A stretch of DNA of 64,000 bases from Muribaculaceae bacterium (GTDB lineage Bacteria; Bacteroidota; Bacteroidia; Bacteroidales; Muribaculaceae), in the NCBI GenBank assembly GCA_017557625.1, contig JAFYYG010000016.1, positions 1-64,000 of the forward strand, in the 5' to 3' direction. The notes under the pieces are model-generated. The model searched no databases. It saw nothing but the letters and a program-made list of their open reading frames with translations, and had not been told where the DNA came from. The stretch's first letter is position 1. Each line of letters begins with the position of its first letter. Made by a program: the position numbers and the translations under genes. Positions 1 through 7,427 of this stretch are shown in pieces.

Positions 1-1
1 A

Positions 2-853
2 GAGATAGGGCAATTAGTCTTCAGCCGTTGTTGTTTTACATCGATTACCATTCCCAAGTCGGTAACACATATCGGCCTGTGGGCTTTTGATGCCTGCAAT
101 GACTTGACACAAGTCAACATCACCGACCTCACCGCTTGGTGCAACATTGATTTTGAAGGCAGTAATAGCAACCCTTTGGCCAAAGCCAATAATCTTTATG
201 TCAATGGGAACAAAGTGACGAATCTTGTGATACCCAATTCGGTTACAACCATCAATAATTACGCTTTCAATGGTTGCAGCATGAACTCAGTCACGATACC
301 AAGCACAGTGACATCAATAGGCGACAATGCTTTTCGCAATTGCAGTCAGTTGTCATCTGTTCTTATCCCTAACTCGGTGACATCGATTGGCAGTTCTGCT
401 TTCGCTGGTTGCTCTGGCATGACATCGGTAACAATTCCTGGCTCAATGACTTATATACAAGGAAATGCTTTCTCTAATTGCAGCAGTCTGTCCTCGGTTG
501 TGACCAAGATTGTAACTCCCGAAAATGTCAATTATGCCAATGCGTCAAGCCAATTTAACGGCATTCCTGAGGTTAGTACGCTATATGTTCCTGTTGGCAC
601 TACCGACAAGTATCAACTTGACAAGTATAACGGTAAAACAAATCCCTGGCTGGCATTTGGCGAGGTGCAGAAACTTGTTGACGGTGATATAAACCTCGAT
701 GGCGTAGTCACCAGCACAGACGTGACGGTGATTTACAACTACCTGTTAGATGGTAATAACGAACATGTAGCCACCTGCGATGTAAACGGAGATGGCAACA
801 TCACAGCAGCCGATGTAACTGCCATTTATAATATGCTCTTAGGCGGCAACTAA
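2..853 (+). CDS. BspA-like leucine-rich-repeat protein with C-terminal dockerin-like domain (5' end outside window)
   Basis: The frame is open from base 2, so the N-terminus and any signal peptide lie upstream; a TTG at 104 is only an internal codon. The visible 283 residues hold LRR_5 (BspA/TpLRR) repeats of the type T-x-I-P-x-S-V-T-x-I-G-x-x-A-F-x-x-C, the first complete one before base 104. The last about 57 residues contain two Asp-rich calcium-loop repeats (D-G-D-I-N-L-D-G and D-V-N-G-D-G-N-I), each followed by a hydrophobic helix ending in YNYLL or YNMLL, as in type I dockerins. Such proteins are usually exported to the surface in Bacteroidales. Any partner for the dockerin-like module is unknown, and no cohesin is visible here. 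The ligand is also unknown. Confidence 0.85.
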   Translation, partial: EIGQLVFSRCCFTSITIPKSVTHIGLWAFDACNDLTQVNITDLTAWCNIDFEGSNSNPLAKANNLYVNGNKVTNLVIPNSVTTINNYAFNGCSMNSVTIPSTVTSIGDNAFRNCSQLSSVLIPNSVTSIGSSAFAGCSGMTSVTIPGSMTYIQGNAFSNCSSLSSVVTKIVTPENVNYANASSQFNGIPEVSTLYVPVGTTDKYQLDKYNGKTNPWLAFGEVQKLVDGDINLDGVVTSTDVTVIYNYLLDGNNEHVATCDVNGDGNITAADVTAIYNMLLGGN

Positions 854-964
854 TATAGTTATGTGCACAATTCATTATGGGTTGCGCTTTTAAAAATACA
901 TAATTTGAAGTTTATTATTTATTAATATACTTATAATTTAACTTTTAGACCTTTTCGCAGTCTA

Positions 965-1011
965 ACTGATAACTCACAACTGATAACTCACAACTGATAA
1001 CTGGCAACTAC
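965..1011. repeat. AACTGATAACTCAC short tandem repeat
   Basis: Three near-perfect copies of AACTGATAACT separated by CAC, ending two bases before the next start codon. Related patches lie at 2077-2110, 2693-2730, 25826-25841, 45549-45604 and 52078-52107. Confidence 0.85.
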
Positions 1012-1012
1012 T

Positions 1013-2005
1013 ATGACACAAGGAAAACATATTTGCAACACACTGAAGGCTATCCGAAGCGAGATAGCGAGCGCTAACGAGATTGACTACACCCCCACGC
1101 CATGCGACCATAAGGGCGACTGCGCTGGCACTTGCCCAGCATGCGAGAGCGAGATGAGGTGGATTGAGAGACAACTGCGAGTGCGCCAAGCCTTAGGCAA
1201 GGCGGTGACCATCGCTGGAGTGAGTATGGCGCTGAGTCTTGGCGCAAGCGCCGCCACACCATCGCCAACCGGAGTGGACCAAAAAAGAAAAACAGATGCC
1301 CCAAAACCAAAGAAACCCGACGAACGCCGAACAGTCGGTGTTGTAAGAATACCTCCTACTAATAAGGAAGAAGAAGCAAGGAAAATAGCCGAAGAGGAGC
1401 TAAGGCGCAAAATGCTCGAAGAGCAGAGAATGCGGGAGCAAGAACCAGTGAGAGGCAAGATACCTGCTCCTCCCGAAAAGCCTGAAAACGACTCTATTCG
1501 CAACACACAAACTATCGGCTCGCAATTTGTGGCTGAGGGCGACACCATAATCACCGAAGACGGCAGAGAGATTATCGTCAAAGAACTAACAACTGGAATT
1601 GTTGACAATGTTGGTCAACTCAACATTGACTCCATCTACACCGATGTTGACATCGAGGCTAAATTCCCCGACGGAGATGAGGCTATGGACCTGCTTATCA
1701 AAGACCAGCTATATATACCCGACGAGATTCTTGAGCCTATAAAGGAGGTTAAAGGCACTATCAAAGCACGCTGCATCGTCAAAGCCCTGGTGGAGCGCGA
1801 CGGCACCATCAGCGACGCCCATATCGAAAAGACCACAACCGCCGACATCTTCGACAACGAGGCGTTGCGAGCGGTGAAAAACCTGCCACCATTCCTTCCC
1901 GCACGCCTCTACGGCGCGAAAGTGCGCTCCTGGAAACTTATCCCGGTGGAGTTTATCTACGATTTCTCAAATCCTGAGCAAACCAGCAAACAAGGAGACG
2001 AGTAA
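1013..2005 (+). CDS. Cysteine-domain protein with C-terminal TonB-like domain
   Basis: A 330-residue protein. Residues 1-60 form a conserved module shared with three other genes here: C8, then C31-x5-C37-x3-C41-x2-C44 in the context GDCAGTCPACE, followed by a basic amphipathic stretch. Residues 61-80 are hydrophobic and end in ASA-A, which looks like an internal signal peptide or membrane anchor. A charged, proline-rich region (about 85-170, many K, E, R) follows, and residues about 247-318 resemble a TonB C-terminal domain (V-K-A-L-V-E-R-D-G-T-I-S motif, helix, final strand). Inferred topology: cysteine module in the cytosol, TonB domain in the periplasm. It could be an energy transducer, but no ExbB/ExbD is near. 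The metal-binding role of the cysteines is inferred only from their spacing. Confidence 0.75.
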   Translation: MTQGKHICNTLKAIRSEIASANEIDYTPTPCDHKGDCAGTCPACESEMRWIERQLRVRQALGKAVTIAGVSMALSLGASAATPSPTGVDQKRKTDAPKPKKPDERRTVGVVRIPPTNKEEEARKIAEEELRRKMLEEQRMREQEPVRGKIPAPPEKPENDSIRNTQTIGSQFVAEGDTIITEDGREIIVKELTTGIVDNVGQLNIDSIYTDVDIEAKFPDGDEAMDLLIKDQLYIPDEILEPIKEVKGTIKARCIVKALVERDGTISDAHIEKTTTADIFDNEALRAVKNLPPFLPARLYGAKVRSWKLIPVEFIYDFSNPEQTSKQGDE

Positions 2006-2055
2006 ACAGGCATGAATTAATCAAGAGTTAATCAAGAGTCAAGGAGGTTCACCAT

Positions 2056-2110
2056 GCTGCGACTCCGTCGCAGCCAACTAACAACTGAAAACTCAAAACT
2101 GAAAACTAAT
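2056..2110. repeat. GCTGCGAC hairpin plus AACTGAAAACT repeat
   Basis: 2056-2074 is a perfect 8-bp stem, GCTGCGAC, with loop TCC. It is followed by degenerate AACTGAAAACT copies up to the next start codon. The same hairpin/repeat pair recurs before the next paralog at 2676. Confidence 0.85.
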
Positions 2111-2629
2111 ATGAAACGCGGCAAGAAAATTTGTGAGACATTAAAGGCCATAAGGCGTGAGATCGCCGTTGCCAACGAAATTGACTACTCCCCCACCGAG
2201 TGCCACCACGAGGGCGACTGCGCTGGCACCTGCCCCAAATGCGAGAGCGAGACACGGTGGCTCGAAAAGCAGCTGCGCAACCGCCAAGCTCTGGGCAAGG
2301 CTGTTGCCATCGCTGGCCTGAGTCTGGCGCTTGGAGCCATGGCATCGTGCCACCATAAGACTTCAAAATCTCATTCTGTTGGCAGTTCAGATGAATCGGA
2401 AGAGTCGCTCGAATGCTCAACCGAATCAGGTGATATCACTGCAGGAGTTGTTGACGAGTCGTTCTTTAAATCAACTTCAAAAGATGGCGACACAATTCAC
2501 AACTTCACCCCTCTGAAAGGTGATGATAATGTCTCCAAAAAGGGTGACAATGATGAGGATGATGAAAAATACCAAGTAATGGGCGAAGTAGCTGTCGATG
2601 AGAACGGCAACACTTACGGACCAGAATAA
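2111..2629 (+). CDS. Cysteine-domain lipoprotein-like paralog, acidic C-terminus
   Basis: A 172-residue protein. The ATG at 2111 is chosen over an in-frame ATG at 2054 because the paralogs all begin here and the upstream codons lie in the hairpin and simple repeat. The N-terminal module is nearly identical to the previous gene (C8, C31, C37, C41, C44). The hydrophobic segment 61-79 ends in AMAS-C80, a plausible lipobox placed 80 residues from the N-terminus. The remainder is low complexity, Ser/Asp/Glu-rich, with the motif YQVMGEV near the end, which also appears as FQLMGDV in the next gene. No catalytic domain is recognised. It probably arose by tandem duplication together with its upstream repeat. 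Confidence 0.7.
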   Translation: MKRGKKICETLKAIRREIAVANEIDYSPTECHHEGDCAGTCPKCESETRWLEKQLRNRQALGKAVAIAGLSLALGAMASCHHKTSKSHSVGSSDESEESLECSTESGDITAGVVDESFFKSTSKDGDTIHNFTPLKGDDNVSKKGDNDEDDEKYQVMGEVAVDENGNTYGPE

Positions 2630-2631
2630 GT

Positions 2632-2730
2632 CGGGGATCGGAGTTCGGGGAACGAGAAACAATGAGGTTCACCGTGCTGCGACTCCGTCACAGCCAACTG
2701 ACAACTCAAAACTGATAACTTACAACTCAT
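2632..2730. repeat. Composite spacer: GGATCGGAG patch, hairpin, AACTG repeat
   Basis: Starts with a GGGGATCGGAGTTCGGGGAACG patch at 2634-2655 (the GGATCGGGAATCG family). It continues with a GCTGCGAC hairpin at 2676-2694 (one mismatch, GTCACAGC) and AACTGACAACT/AACTGATAACT copies. It matches the spacer before 2111, showing that spacer and gene were duplicated together. Confidence 0.8.
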
Positions 2731-3183
2731 ATGAAACAAGGTAAACACATATGTGAGACATTAAAGGCCATCAGGCGTGACATCGCTGAAGCCAACGAGA
2801 TTGACTACAATCCCACTGAGTGCACACATGAGGGAGACTGCGCAGGCACATGCCCAGCCTGCGAGAGCGAGACGCGCTGGCTGGAGCGGCAACTGCGCAA
2901 CCGCCAGGCATTAGGCAAGGCGGTAACCATCGCAGGGATGAGCGTGGCACTAGGCGCCATGTCGTCGTGCCACAAAATCATCCAACCCGACGGGATGATA
3001 ATGCCTATTCCAGACAACAAAATCGAAACTCAAACTCCAAACAGTGGCAACCAAACCTCCCCCTCGGCTCAATTCACACCTGTTGATTCTACCGAAGAGC
3101 CCTTTCAGCTCATGGGCGATGTGGTGTGCACACCCGACTCCGCCAACATTCAACAATCCAAGAAAACAACCAAGAAGAAATAG
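2731..3183 (+). CDS. Cysteine-domain lipoprotein-like paralog
   Basis: A 150-residue third tandem copy. The N-terminal 60 residues keep all cysteines (C8, C31, C37, C41, C44) and the G-D-C-A-G-T-C-P-A-C-E block. The hydrophobic stretch 61-79 ends AMSS-C80, again lipobox-like. The C-terminal part is short, Thr/Pro/Gln-rich, carries FQLMGDV and ends in a Lys-rich tail. Without the TonB-like domain of the first copy it has no recognisable periplasmic function. The three genes run in one direction with roughly 100-bp repeat-filled gaps and may form one transcript. Function unknown. Confidence 0.7.
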   Translation: MKQGKHICETLKAIRRDIAEANEIDYNPTECTHEGDCAGTCPACESETRWLERQLRNRQALGKAVTIAGMSVALGAMSSCHKIIQPDGMIMPIPDNKIETQTPNSGNQTSPSAQFTPVDSTEEPFQLMGDVVCTPDSANIQQSKKTTKKK

Positions 3184-3192
3184 TTGATTAAA

Positions 3193-3322
3193 AATGTTCA
3201 CCACTTGGTGTTACACCACTTGGTATACTTTTTTTCAATAATGTTTTCATACTAAAATACAATGTTTTAGTTAAAAAAATATAATGTTCACCACTTGGTG
3301 TTACACCACTTGGTGAACATTT
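3193..3322. promoter_or_regulatory. Two copies of a nested palindromic operator-like sequence
   Basis: Copy 1 (3193-3224) and copy 2 (3283-3322) share AATGTTCACCACTTGGTG followed by TTACACCACTTGGT. Copy 2 is a palindrome: the arms AATGTTCACCA (3283-3293) and TGGTGAACATT (3311-3321) are exact complements, and inside them TGGTGT/ACACCA form a second inverted pair. Four TGGTG half-sites in alternating orientation just before a promoter suggest a repressor or activator binding region for the ATPase/radical SAM pair. The remainder of the 3184-3436 gap is AT-rich. Confidence 0.55.
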
Positions 3323-3334
3323 GTTTTTTTGTTA

Positions 3335-3342
3335 TATCTTTG
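3335..3342 (+). promoter_or_regulatory. Bacteroidetes -7 box TATCTTTG
   Basis: Exact TAnnTTTG match 95 bases before the ATPase start. No well-spaced TTTG -33 box was found; the palindromic region occupies that position. Confidence 0.45.
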
Positions 3343-3436
3343 CTGACCAATGGTGCAAACCGAAACCAGCGGCAAAACTTGTTTTGTCATTGGTGAGGTG
3401 CAGCCCATTGACGCTGAAAGAAAACATCGATAAGAT

Positions 3437-4564
3437 ATGAACACTAAACCTTTTGTTTATGGCATGTCGGTTGAGGGCGAGCACTTCACCGACCGCGAGC
3501 TGGAAACCAAGCGCTTGAAGCTAAACTTTGAGAACGGCATCAACTCCATCCTCATTTCACCACGACGCATGGGCAAGACATCGCTCGTGAAGAAAGTCAT
3601 GGGAATGATTGACGACGCTCAACTCAAGGTGGTGTATATGGACATTTACAAATGCCGCACCGAGTTTGACTTCTATGACAAATTTGCCTCGACAATCATC
3701 AAAGCCACTGCCACAAAATTAGACACCATGGTGGAGAATGCCAAGAAGTTCATCACCAGCATCACTCCAAAAATATCGTTCTCACCCGACTTGAATGCCG
3801 ATTTCACCCTGTCACTCGGCATCGACAAGAACCGAAATTCGGCAGAAGAAATCCTCAATCTCCCAGAAAAGATTGCCCAAGAGCGAGGCATACACATTGT
3901 GGTGTGCATTGATGAATTTCAACAGATTGGCGAAATCCCCAACTCGATCAGCGTGCAACGTGCCATGCGGAGCGTGTGGCAGCACCAACAGAACGTGAGC
4001 TATTGCCTCTTTGGCAGCAAACAGCACCTGATGGCCAACATTTTCTACAGTCGCAAGATGCCATTCTACCAATTCGGCGACATGTTCTTCCTCAAGAGGA
4101 TTCCCACAGATAAATGGGTGCCGTTCATCACTTTAAGATTTGCGCAAACCGGCAAGAGAATAAGCGACAAACTTGCCGAGAATATTTGTGTCACCGTTGA
4201 GAATTATTCTGCTTATGTGCAGCAACTGGCATGGAATGTACTGGCTGTGAGCGGCGAACGTGTCACAAACGAGAGTTTCAACGATGGTTTAGAGGCGACA
4301 TTGGCGCAAGTGATTCCGTTGTTTGTGGAGCAGACCGCCAATCTCACCACCTATCAACTCAACTTACTAAGAGCCATAGTCGCTGGCACGCACCGCGATT
4401 TTGGAAAGAAAAAAACGACAAGTGTCTATGAGTTGGGCACTCGCTCCAACATTCCAAAGATAATAAAGGCCCTTACAGAACGTGAAATCATTGAAACTAA
4501 TGAGAATGGCATCTTCATTGCCGACCCATTGTTTAAACTGTGGTTCAAACGAGAAATGATGTAG
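3437..4564 (+). CDS. AAA/STAND-type ATPase with C-terminal winged-helix-like tail
   Basis: A 375-residue protein. The Walker A motif R-R-M-G-K-T-S-L is near residue 45 and the Walker B I-H-I-V-V-C-I-D-E-F-Q near residue 158, as in the archaeal-type ATPase family (PF01637/AAA_14-like). These families often end in a winged helix and DNA-binding-like region; here the last 60 residues (S-N-I-P-K-I-I-K-A-L-T-E to F-K-L-W-F-K-R) fit that. It has no signal peptide, so it is cytoplasmic. The role of these ATPases is generally unknown. Only 5 bases separate it from the radical SAM gene, so the two are probably co-transcribed from the promoter near 3335. Confidence 0.8.
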   Translation: MNTKPFVYGMSVEGEHFTDRELETKRLKLNFENGINSILISPRRMGKTSLVKKVMGMIDDAQLKVVYMDIYKCRTEFDFYDKFASTIIKATATKLDTMVENAKKFITSITPKISFSPDLNADFTLSLGIDKNRNSAEEILNLPEKIAQERGIHIVVCIDEFQQIGEIPNSISVQRAMRSVWQHQQNVSYCLFGSKQHLMANIFYSRKMPFYQFGDMFFLKRIPTDKWVPFITLRFAQTGKRISDKLAENICVTVENYSAYVQQLAWNVLAVSGERVTNESFNDGLEATLAQVIPLFVEQTANLTTYQLNLLRAIVAGTHRDFGKKKTTSVYELGTRSNIPKIIKALTEREIIETNENGIFIADPLFKLWFKREMM

Positions 4565-4569
4565 CAGTT

Positions 4570-5220
4570 ATGGCAAAGCAAGAACTTTCGGCGCCGTTTA
4601 TTGGCATTGTGAGGCATCGGTTGGCTACCGACGGTAAGGGGGTGACGACGCTGGTGGCGTTTCACAGCTGTCCGCTGCGGTGCAAGTACTGCCTCAACCC
4701 TCAGTGTCTCGACCCTGAGAAGGTGTGGCGCACTATCACCACTGGCGACCTGCTCAATGAGCTGCTGCTCGACAACCTCTATTTCCTCGCCACTGGCGGC
4801 GGAGTGACCTTCGGCGGCGGCGAACCGCTGCTGCGCAGCGAGTTTATCGACGAGTTCTGCCGCATGAAAATGCCTGAATGGAAGGTAAACATCGAGACCT
4901 CGCTCAACGTTGACCGCAAGCACCTAGAGCGCGTGCTGCCGCACATCGATGAGTACTTCATTGACATAAAAGACACCAACCCAACCATCTACAAGGAATA
5001 CACCACCCGAGACAACTCCCAAGTCCTCGACAACCTGCGCTGGCTGATGTCGCACGAAGGCATGGCAGAGAAAGTCATAGTGCGCCTCCCACACATCCCC
5101 GAATACAACACCCAAGCCGACATCGACCGCAGCTGCGCCCTCCTCGAAGAGATGGGAGTCAAGAATTTCGATGAGTTTGATTATATAGTTGACAGACAAG
5201 AGTTGAAAGGGGAAGAGTGA
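4570..5220 (+). CDS. Radical SAM protein, pyruvate formate-lyase activating enzyme-like
   Basis: A 216-residue protein. The ATG at 4570 is chosen because an earlier ATG at 4540 lies inside the ATPase gene. C-P-L-R-C-K-Y-C is the C-x3-C-x2-C motif that binds the [4Fe-4S] cluster; V-T-F-G-G-G-E-P follows as the SAM-binding GGE segment. Size and the lack of a ferredoxin insert resemble PflA rather than the larger activases of glycerol dehydratase-type enzymes. PflA-like enzymes install a glycyl radical on a partner, but no glycyl-radical enzyme lies in this window, so the substrate is unknown. It is coupled to the upstream ATPase. Confidence 0.8.
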   Translation: MAKQELSAPFIGIVRHRLATDGKGVTTLVAFHSCPLRCKYCLNPQCLDPEKVWRTITTGDLLNELLLDNLYFLATGGGVTFGGGEPLLRSEFIDEFCRMKMPEWKVNIETSLNVDRKHLERVLPHIDEYFIDIKDTNPTIYKEYTTRDNSQVLDNLRWLMSHEGMAEKVIVRLPHIPEYNTQADIDRSCALLEEMGVKNFDEFDYIVDRQELKGEE

Positions 5221-5239
5221 GAAGGAAATTACGAAAAAT

Positions 5240-5270
5240 AGAGGGGGAGCTGATTGTAGCTCTCCCCTCT
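5240..5270 (-). terminator. Hairpin terminator between convergent genes
   Basis: AGAGGGGGAGCT pairs with AGCTCTCCCCTCT (12 bp, one bulged T). On the minus strand it is followed by TATTTTTCG, so it best serves the aminopeptidase gene. It may also stop readthrough from the plus-strand gene. Confidence 0.6.
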
Positions 5271-5290
5271 TAACTATGTACTCTCTACTG

Positions 5291-6688
5291 TTACTGCGCC
5301 ATAAATTCCTCGACATCTTTTGGATGATAAGGAATGATGTCTTTGCCGAGGAAGCGGCAGCCATCGGCGGTGATTAGCACGTCGTCCTCGATGCGTATTC
5401 CGCCAAAGTCCTTGTAGGTCTCAATCTTGTCGAAGTTGAGGAACTCGGCGCAGTGGCCCTTAGCGCGCCACTCGTCGATAAGATCGGGAATGAAATAGAT
5501 GCCTGGCTCGTCGGTAACCACGAAGCCTTCCTCGAGGCGGCGACCCATGCGCAAGGCATTTGTGCCAAACTGGTCGAGGCGTGGACGGGTCTCCTCGTCA
5601 AAGCCCACATAAATCTGTCCTAAGCCTTCCATGTCATGCACATCCATACCCATCATGTGACCAAGGCCGTGAGGCAGGAACAGGGCGTGGGCACCTGCGG
5701 CTACTGCCTCATCGATGTCGCCCTTCATGAGTCCAAGAACTTTCAGACGCTCAGTCATCAGGCGGCACACCGCCATGTGTACGTCAAAATATTTCACTCC
5801 AGGCTTGGCGATTTTCAGCACCAAGTCATGGCAGTCCTCAACGATGCTGTAGATTGCCAACTGACGCTTAGTGAACTTACCGTTTACGGGCATGGTGCGC
5901 GTGTTGTCGCTGCAGTAGTGCTCTATAGTCTCGGCACCGCAGTCGCAGAGCACCAGTCGGCCAGCCTCAAGCTCTGCCATCGAGGGTGCGCCATGCATAA
6001 TCTCGCCATGCTGCGAGAAGATAGTGCCGAAGCTCACCTGTGCGCCATAGCTCTGCGCTATGCCGTTGATTTGTCCGCCAATGTATTTCTCGGTAATGCC
6101 AGGCTTGATGAGCTTCATCGCTGTGGTGTGCATCTTGTAGCCAATGGCGCAGGCGCGCTCCATCTCCTCAATCTCGAGAGCACTCTTCACCGAACGCATC
6201 TTCACCACCGCCTTGATAAGTTCGAGCGAGGCGGCCTCTTTCTGCTTGCTTGGATGGATACCCAGCAGGTCCATAATCTGAATCATAGTGTCGTGGCGAT
6301 AAGGTGGCAGGAAATGCACCTTGCGGCCCTTTGCCACAGCGTCTTTCACGAGTTTCTCCAACTTGGCCATCGGCGCGCTGTTCTTCACGCCCACCTGCGC
6401 CGCCATGTCGGCAACGCTGTCAACCGAGCCATACCACACGATATCCTCAATGTCGATGTCGTCGCCAAAGAGGGTTTCCTTGCCGCTCTCCACGTCAATC
6501 ACGCCAACCAATCCGTCGCGTTTCTGACCGAAATAGTACAGGAACGACGAGTCCTGACGGAAAGGATAATAAGCATTGTTGGGATAATTGTTTGGTGCCT
6601 CATTGTTTCCAAAGAGCACCACCACGCCGTCCTCCATGAGCTTTTTCAGCTCATTACGACGCTCTACATAAACTTCTTTGTTGAACAT
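5291..6688 (-). CDS. pepP: Xaa-Pro aminopeptidase (aminopeptidase P family)
   Basis: A 465-residue cytoplasmic M24B peptidase that removes N-terminal residues preceding proline. The N-terminal AMP_N domain (about 1-150) is followed by the pita-bread catalytic domain. The metal ligands are visible: C-D-C-G-A-E then S-D-N-T-R-T (two Asp), H-G-L-G-H (His), D-E-P-G-I-Y (Glu) and G-G-I-R-I-E-D-D (Glu). The ATG at 6688 begins MFNKEVYVERR, typical for the family; an upstream in-frame codon would add 14 residues of poor sequence. It is a single gene with a hairpin downstream. Confidence 0.92.
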   Translation of the reverse strand: MFNKEVYVERRNELKKLMEDGVVVLFGNNEAPNNYPNNAYYPFRQDSSFLYYFGQKRDGLVGVIDVESGKETLFGDDIDIEDIVWYGSVDSVADMAAQVGVKNSAPMAKLEKLVKDAVAKGRKVHFLPPYRHDTMIQIMDLLGIHPSKQKEAASLELIKAVVKMRSVKSALEIEEMERACAIGYKMHTTAMKLIKPGITEKYIGGQINGIAQSYGAQVSFGTIFSQHGEIMHGAPSMAELEAGRLVLCDCGAETIEHYCSDNTRTMPVNGKFTKRQLAIYSIVEDCHDLVLKIAKPGVKYFDVHMAVCRLMTERLKVLGLMKGDIDEAVAAGAHALFLPHGLGHMMGMDVHDMEGLGQIYVGFDEETRPRLDQFGTNALRMGRRLEEGFVVTDEPGIYFIPDLIDEWRAKGHCAEFLNFDKIETYKDFGGIRIEDDVLITADGCRFLGKDIIPYHPKDVEEFMAQ

Positions 6689-6910
6689 AGATATAAGTTT
6701 TTTAGTTATTAGTAGTAAGTTATTAGTCATTTGTAGAGAGGTGTCAGAATAAAAAACAACTGATTGTTCTGATTAATCAGATCTTTTGCAAAAGTTAACA
6801 TCATATCAATCAAGATATTGAGAAATCAGAAAATTCAGACAGTTCTGTTGTTTATATTAAATTCGTCGCTTTGACACACTCTCGTTGATTTCATTTTATT
6901 AAAGAACGCT

Positions 6911-6942
6911 CAAAGTTAGCAATAAATTGCGAGATACACAAA
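6911..6942 (-). promoter_or_regulatory. Bacteroidetes promoter TTTG-N20-TAACTTTG
   Basis: Read on the minus strand, TTTG (6942-6939) is exactly 20 bases from TAACTTTG (6918-6911). It points to the aminopeptidase gene, which would have a leader of about 215 bases. Confidence 0.5.
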
Positions 6943-7142
6943 TCATTCTTTAAGTAGTCTTCTTGTTCTCGGGCCAGACTGTTTTGGAAAAACAATTAAA
7001 AGCTGGACAGTGAGCCATCACCGCCAGCAGCATAATAATCAGAACAAAATATAAACCGTTTAATCATGAATTATTTCATTTCTCAATTCTATATCAACCA
7101 AGGTGAGTAAAGGTAATCAAAAAAAGTATAAATCCAAATGCC

Positions 7143-7297
7143 TGTAGGGACACAGTAGCCGTGTCCGAATTGCGGCTGACGACGGCATTCCACATGTGAC
7201 GCAGGACGATCAGGGCATGCCCTGACCCTACAGCGGAAACGTCGTCCCATATCGCATGGGTGACCGTCACAACATAGGGACACGGCATACCGTGTCC
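7143..7297. repeat. Cluster of three GC-rich palindromes (REP/BIME-like)
   Basis: TGTAGGGACACAGTAGCCGTGTCC-type element at 7143-7166 and palindrome TCAGGGCATGCCCTGA at 7210-7225, the latter followed by CCCTACA in inverted orientation. A third, GGACACGGCATACCGTGTCC, is at 7278-7297 after ATAG. The shared GTAGGG flank in opposite orientations suggests a composite repeated extragenic palindrome. Related elements lie at 24574-24631, 25843-25860 and 46877-46896. Confidence 0.75.
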
Positions 7298-7427
7298 AGA
7301 AATAAATGTATCGCCTCGCGTCTCGCATGGTTTGGATTTTGCACCTCTTTGGGGCTCGGGCTGGCGCACCTCGTCCCTTTCGGGCAAAAACCAAATCATG
7401 CTCTATATTTAATTTAAAAAGGGAAAA

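Larger units (their letters stand above)
6689..7427. other. 739-base gene-free stretch
   Basis: No convincing gene. It holds a promoter-like site at 6911-6942, the perfect 14-bp palindrome TCTGATTAATCAGA at 6768-6781, and a palindromic repeat cluster at 7143-7297. After that comes a GC-richer stretch (7305-7405) without a supported frame. A 14-codon frame at 7066-7110 looks like a chance ORF or a gene remnant. Confidence 0.6.

Noticed and set aside
5636-6712. 358-codon plus-strand frame across the aminopeptidase gene
   Set aside because: Shadow of the conserved M24 peptidase; histidine/valine-rich composition typical of antisense translation.
7089-7399. Two overlapping minus-strand frames of 101 codons
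   Set aside because: They run through REP-like palindromes and show no domain, ribosome-binding site or conserved start.
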